64,000 nucleotides of DNA from Spirochaetota bacterium (lineage in GTDB: Bacteria; Spirochaetota; B62-G9; DRHN01): NCBI GenBank assembly GCA_016934265.1, contig JAFGTF010000080.1, positions 1 to 64,000 of the forward strand, read 5' to 3'. A model generated the notes under the pieces. The model did not search any database. It was given only the letters and a program-made list of their open reading frames with translations, and was not told the origin of the DNA. Below are positions 60,748-64,000 of the stretch, one piece after another (position 1 is the stretch's first letter; each line of letters starts with the position of its first letter). The position numbers and the translations under genes were made by a program.

Positions 60748-63618
60748 ATGAAACCGATCGCCGCGAAACTCCGCTTTGCCCTGTTCTGCGCAATCCTGCT
60801 CGTTTCCACATCATGTGCGACGCAAGCGAAGAAGGATAAGGCCCAGACGCCTGTTCTTTCACCGCCCACCTCTCTTGACCTGGACGCCGAGCTCCCGATC
60901 GACCCGGCGGTGAAACGGGGAACGCTTCCGAACGGCATCACCTACTATGTGCGGGAAAACGACACACCCCAAAATCGCGCCGAGCTCCGCCTCGTGGTGA
61001 ACGCCGGGTCTGTGCTGGAGGACGAAGACCAGCTCGGGCTCGCACACTTTATCGAGCACATGGCGTTCAACGGGACTGCCCACTTCGAGAAGCAAAAGAT
61101 CGTCGACTACCTCGAGTCGATCGGTATGCGGTTCGGTCCGGACCTCAACGCGTACACGACATTCGACGAGACGGTCTACATGCTACAGGTCCCGACCGAC
61201 GACATACAGATACTCAAGACCGCCGTGACAATCCTCGAGGAGTGGGCGCACCTCATGACGCTCGAAACGGAGGAGATAGACAAGGAACGCGGCGTGATCG
61301 TGGAGGAGTGGCGTCTCGGCAGGGACGCGGACGCGAGAATGAGGGAAACGCAGTACCCGCTTCTCTTTTTCGGTTCGAGATACGCCGAGCGCCTGCCTAT
61401 CGGAAAGATGGAGGTCATACGGAATTTCGATCCAGCGGTGCTGAAACGGTTCTACCGCGACTGGTACAGGCCGGACCTCATGGCGGTTGTCGCAGTCGGC
61501 GACTTCGACGCGAACGCCCTCGAAAAGATCATTTCGGACACGTTCTCACGGATACCCCCTCCGGAAAGTCCCAGGCAGCGCCCGGCCTACCCGGTGCCGG
61601 ATCATGACGAAACCCTGATCGCAGTCGCCACGGACACCGAGGCGACGGTGAGCAGCATAGGAATCGTCTCGAAGCGGGACACCGCCGAATTCCGTACGGT
61701 CCGAGACTACCGGCGGCTTCTTCTCGAAGCCCTGTGCTACCGTATGCTCGACGAGCGGCTGTGGGAGCGCTCCAAACAGCCGGACCCGCCCTACCTCGCC
61801 GCCTACTCGGGCGCCGGCCGGTACGTGCGGAGCAAAGAGTTCTCTATAGTCGGCGCCCGCGTGAACGACTCCGGAATCTTCCGCGGCTTTGAGGCGCTCT
61901 TCGAAGAAACGGAGAAGGTGCGGCGTTTCGGGTTCACCAAAAACGAGCTCGAGCGGCAGAAAAAAGAGATGCTGGCCTATATCGAGAGTGCGTACAAAGA
62001 ACGTGACAAAACAGAGTCCGATGCGTACGCTTCCGAGTATACGGGACACTACCTTGAAGGCGATCCCATTCCCGGTATCGAATACGAATACAAGCTGTAC
62101 AGGCGCTTCCTTCCCGAGGTCTCGCTTTTGGAGATAAACGAGCGCGTTCTGGGTCTTTTTTCCGACAGAAACAGGGTGCTTTTAGTAAACGCGCCCCGAA
62201 AGGCCGGCGTGAATGTCCCGGACAAAGGCGAGCTCTCGGAGCTTGCGCAAGGTGCCGCACAAATGACAGTGGAGCGCTATTCCGAGGACGAATTATCGGG
62301 GCCGCTCCTTCCTGAGCTCCCCGCCCCCGGAAGAATAGTCGAACAGCGGGAAATCGAAGAGCTCGGCCTTGTGGAATGGAAGCTGCAAAACGGCGTTCGT
62401 GTAATACTGAAACCGACCGATTTCAAGAACGACGAGGTACTGTTCAGTGCCTTCAGTCCCGGCGGAGAGTCTCTAGTTCCGGACAGCGACTATATCGCCG
62501 CAGCCACTGCGGCGGAGGTCGTCGAGGAGAGTGGAATCGGGTCGTACACGCTGCCGCAACTTTTGAAAACGCTTACAGGCTCCCTCGTCAGCGTCTCTCC
62601 CTGGACGAACGAGCTTTTTGAAGGGCTCGAGGGGTATTCGGCCCCCGCCGATATCGAGACCATGTTCCAGCTCGTCTATCTCTACTTCACCGGCCCCCGG
62701 CTCGACGAAACCGCTTTCGATACCGTGAAAAACCGGATAGAGGCTGACTTAAAAAACAGGGAGTCCGACCCGGAGCAGACGTTCTGGGATACGTTTAAAA
62801 GCCTGCTCGGCCAAAACCACTTCCGTTCCCGGCCGTGGACGCTTCAAACGGTTTCCGGGATGGATGCGGAAAAGTCGTTTCTGTTCTATACCGACCGGTT
62901 TTCCGAAGCATCGGATTTTACGTTCATTTTCGTGGGGAGCTTCGCTGTCGACGAAATGCGTCCTTTGGTCGAGCGCTACCTCGGCTCACTGCCCGCAGGC
63001 GGAAGGATCGAGGAATGGAAAGACCTTGGGATCGATCCTCCAGACGGGATCGTAAGAGAAGAGGTGACGAAGGGGATGGAACCGAAGAGTCTCGTCTCGG
63101 TAGTCTTCAACGGAGAAACGGACTGGACGTTGGAAAAGGCCTTTCTATTCAGCGCGCTCGAGGACCTGATCGAGATCCCCCTTCGGGAAACGATCCGGGA
63201 GGAGGAGGGCGGCGCATACAGCCTCTGGGTATATTCCAGCATTCAGAACCTTCCTGACGACGAGTACTATATCTACGTCGGCTTCGGATGCGACCCTGAC
63301 CGGGCGGAGGAGCTCACCGCGATACTGTTCTCGGAAATCGAAAAACTGAAAGAAAACGGCCCCCGAGAGACGGACATGCAAAAGACAAAGGAGATACTCA
63401 CGCGGGAGCGCGAGACGAACCTGAAGGAAAACGGCTTCTGGATCGGCGTACTCCAGACATACTACCTGTACGGTCTCGATCCCCGGCGGATACTGGAGTA
63501 TGATGAATTTGTACGGGATCTGGACGCAAAAACCCTTCATGAAGCCCTGCGGCGCTACCTCGATACCGGCCGCTACGTGCAGGTCACCCTCTATCCCGAG
63601 AGCCGGACGGAAGACTAG
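60748..63618 (+). CDS. M16-family zinc metallopeptidase, putative lipoprotein
   Basis: 956 residues. The signal is AALFCAILLVSTSC-like and ends at Cys23, a loose lipobox. First M16 domain: NGITYYVRENDTPQNRAELR and AHFIEHMAFNGTAHFEK with the inverted zinc motif HxxEH (His100, Glu103, His104) and the third ligand region ERGVIVEEWRLGRD. A second catalytically inactive domain starts near residue 545 (LGLVEWKLQNGVRVILKPTD). The two-domain form is that of PqqL/pitrilysin-like peptidases of the periplasm. It likely degrades peptides or processes envelope proteins. Its stop codon overlaps that of the converging gene. Confidence 0.94.
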   Translation: MKPIAAKLRFALFCAILLVSTSCATQAKKDKAQTPVLSPPTSLDLDAELPIDPAVKRGTLPNGITYYVRENDTPQNRAELRLVVNAGSVLEDEDQLGLAHFIEHMAFNGTAHFEKQKIVDYLESIGMRFGPDLNAYTTFDETVYMLQVPTDDIQILKTAVTILEEWAHLMTLETEEIDKERGVIVEEWRLGRDADARMRETQYPLLFFGSRYAERLPIGKMEVIRNFDPAVLKRFYRDWYRPDLMAVVAVGDFDANALEKIISDTFSRIPPPESPRQRPAYPVPDHDETLIAVATDTEATVSSIGIVSKRDTAEFRTVRDYRRLLLEALCYRMLDERLWERSKQPDPPYLAAYSGAGRYVRSKEFSIVGARVNDSGIFRGFEALFEETEKVRRFGFTKNELERQKKEMLAYIESAYKERDKTESDAYASEYTGHYLEGDPIPGIEYEYKLYRRFLPEVSLLEINERVLGLFSDRNRVLLVNAPRKAGVNVPDKGELSELAQGAAQMTVERYSEDELSGPLLPELPAPGRIVEQREIEELGLVEWKLQNGVRVILKPTDFKNDEVLFSAFSPGGESLVPDSDYIAAATAAEVVEESGIGSYTLPQLLKTLTGSLVSVSPWTNELFEGLEGYSAPADIETMFQLVYLYFTGPRLDETAFDTVKNRIEADLKNRESDPEQTFWDTFKSLLGQNHFRSRPWTLQTVSGMDAEKSFLFYTDRFSEASDFTFIFVGSFAVDEMRPLVERYLGSLPAGGRIEEWKDLGIDPPDGIVREEVTKGMEPKSLVSVVFNGETDWTLEKAFLFSALEDLIEIPLRETIREEEGGAYSLWVYSSIQNLPDDEYYIYVGFGCDPDRAEELTAILFSEIEKLKENGPRETDMQKTKEILTRERETNLKENGFWIGVLQTYYLYGLDPRRILEYDEFVRDLDAKTLHEALRRYLDTGRYVQVTLYPESRTED

Positions 63619-64000
63619 GCGCCCTCCATGGCGGCGCCCTCCGTGGCGGCGCCCTCCGTGGCGGCGCTGGCGGTCTTCGAAGCCTGAAACATACCAATGT
63701 CATCGAGATAGAGAAACCGCTTGATCTTCCGTGAGGAGGTCTTTTCGAACTCCTCTCTCCGAACTAAAAAGTGCCGTATCTTCTTGTAGCCGGGGAGGGT
63801 TCTATTCACCGTATCGATCTCCTTCTTAACGAGAGGCCTCACGAAATCGTCGGTAAGTTCCTGTCCTTCGTACATCTCGGCGAGCATCTCGTAGTTCGGC
63901 ACGCACACGGCGACGACCTCTTCGGCTCTGCTTTTCTTGCTTTCTTTTTTTCCAAACACGAGTATCTCCCCGATTATCTTCGAGTCCCCGAACTTGATCT
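63615..64000 (-). CDS. AMP-binding acyl-CoA synthetase, C-terminal part (runs off the window)
   Basis: The frame is open to the right edge of the window, reading IKFGDSKIIGEILVFGKKES at the boundary. The visible C-terminal domain has VVAVCVPNYEMLAEMYEGQE, VNRTLPGYKKIRHFLVRREE and FEKTSSRKIKRFLY. The last motif holds the lysine of the A10 region (T(x)RKIKR) used in adenylation by long-chain fatty acyl-CoA synthetases. The extreme C-terminus is a TEGAA repeat encoded by a 15-bp tandem array (63619-63663). The N-terminal adenylation domain lies outside the window. Confidence 0.85.
   Translation of the reverse strand, partial: IKFGDSKIIGEILVFGKKESKKSRAEEVVAVCVPNYEMLAEMYEGQELTDDFVRPLVKKEIDTVNRTLPGYKKIRHFLVRREEFEKTSSRKIKRFLYLDDIGMFQASKTASAATEGAATEGAAMEGA
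63619..63663 (-). repeat. 15-bp tandem repeat, three units, in the synthetase C-terminus
   Basis: GCGCCCTCCRTGGCG at 63619, 63634 and 63649. It encodes ATEGA/AMEGA on the minus strand and stays in frame. Copy number may vary without destroying the enzyme. Confidence 0.8.

Overview
The window is about 64 kb of a GC-moderate (roughly mid-50s %) bacterial chromosome with a Gram-negative type envelope: RND efflux with a TolC channel, many lipoprotein-type signal peptides with loose lipoboxes, CreD, and a DUF4389 protein. The mix (relaxed lipoboxes, a PG0541-like gene inside an RND operon, a glycyl radical enzyme, little aerobic metabolism) fits an anaerobic or facultative member of the Spirochaetota or a related phylum. 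No rRNA or tRNA was recognised, so this placement is an inference.

Layout. 0-6.2 kb: a repeat lipoprotein, an IS1182-type element that landed in a dispersed repeat, a methyltransferase remnant and a penicillin-acylase-family hydrolase. 6.2-10.8 kb: a probable polyol/sugar locus with a DeoR regulator and SDR dehydrogenase divergent from a zinc dehydrogenase and a truncated FGGY kinase. 10.8-18.2 kb: a standalone CHASE2 lipoprotein, an amidohydrolase, cold-shock protein, Fe-S protein, CreD, SET-domain protein and flavodoxin. 18.5-25.8 kb: hydroxyacid-oxoacid transhydrogenase, then a TolC-adaptor-RND-PG0541-like efflux operon. 26-29 kb: DUF4389, TSUP exporter, LamG lipoprotein. 29.3-40.5 kb: a dense catabolic island with a glycyl radical enzyme, E1 alpha/beta of a 2-oxoacid dehydrogenase, PfkB kinase, Gfo/Idh dehydrogenase, TIM-barrel isomerase, SMP-30 lactonase, amidohydrolase and MBL hydrolase. 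40.8-48 kb: ferritin-like protein, membrane polyferredoxin, beta-CASP nuclease, standalone lipoyl domain, HD phosphohydrolase, MFS transporter. 48-53 kb: DMT transporter, DUF2284, an ECF sigma/anti-sigma/periplasmic cassette, a frameshifted DUF1848 gene, MazG-like protein. 53-56 kb: an overlapping three-gene signalling unit (periplasmic binding lipoprotein, histidine kinase, lone receiver). 56-64 kb: a methyltransferase with a 17-bp tandem array at its 5' end, Ogt/MGMT, two flavodoxin-type proteins, DUF2141, a broken desulforedoxin-like gene, DsrE-like protein, an M16 peptidase and the 3' end of an acyl-CoA synthetase.

The most promising material for new biology is (1) the glycyl-radical/E1/kinase island, which has no visible activase, E2 or E3 and a repressor-like palindrome at its divergent promoter; (2) the binding-protein/kinase/receiver unit at 53.2-55.9 kb; and (3) the tandem array that splits a methyltransferase reading frame. 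The window also carries an unusual number of broken genes: a transposase nonsense codon, truncated kinase, frameshifted DUF1848, nonsense desulforedoxin, and two remnants. All functional calls rest on motif recognition by eye; no database search was run.
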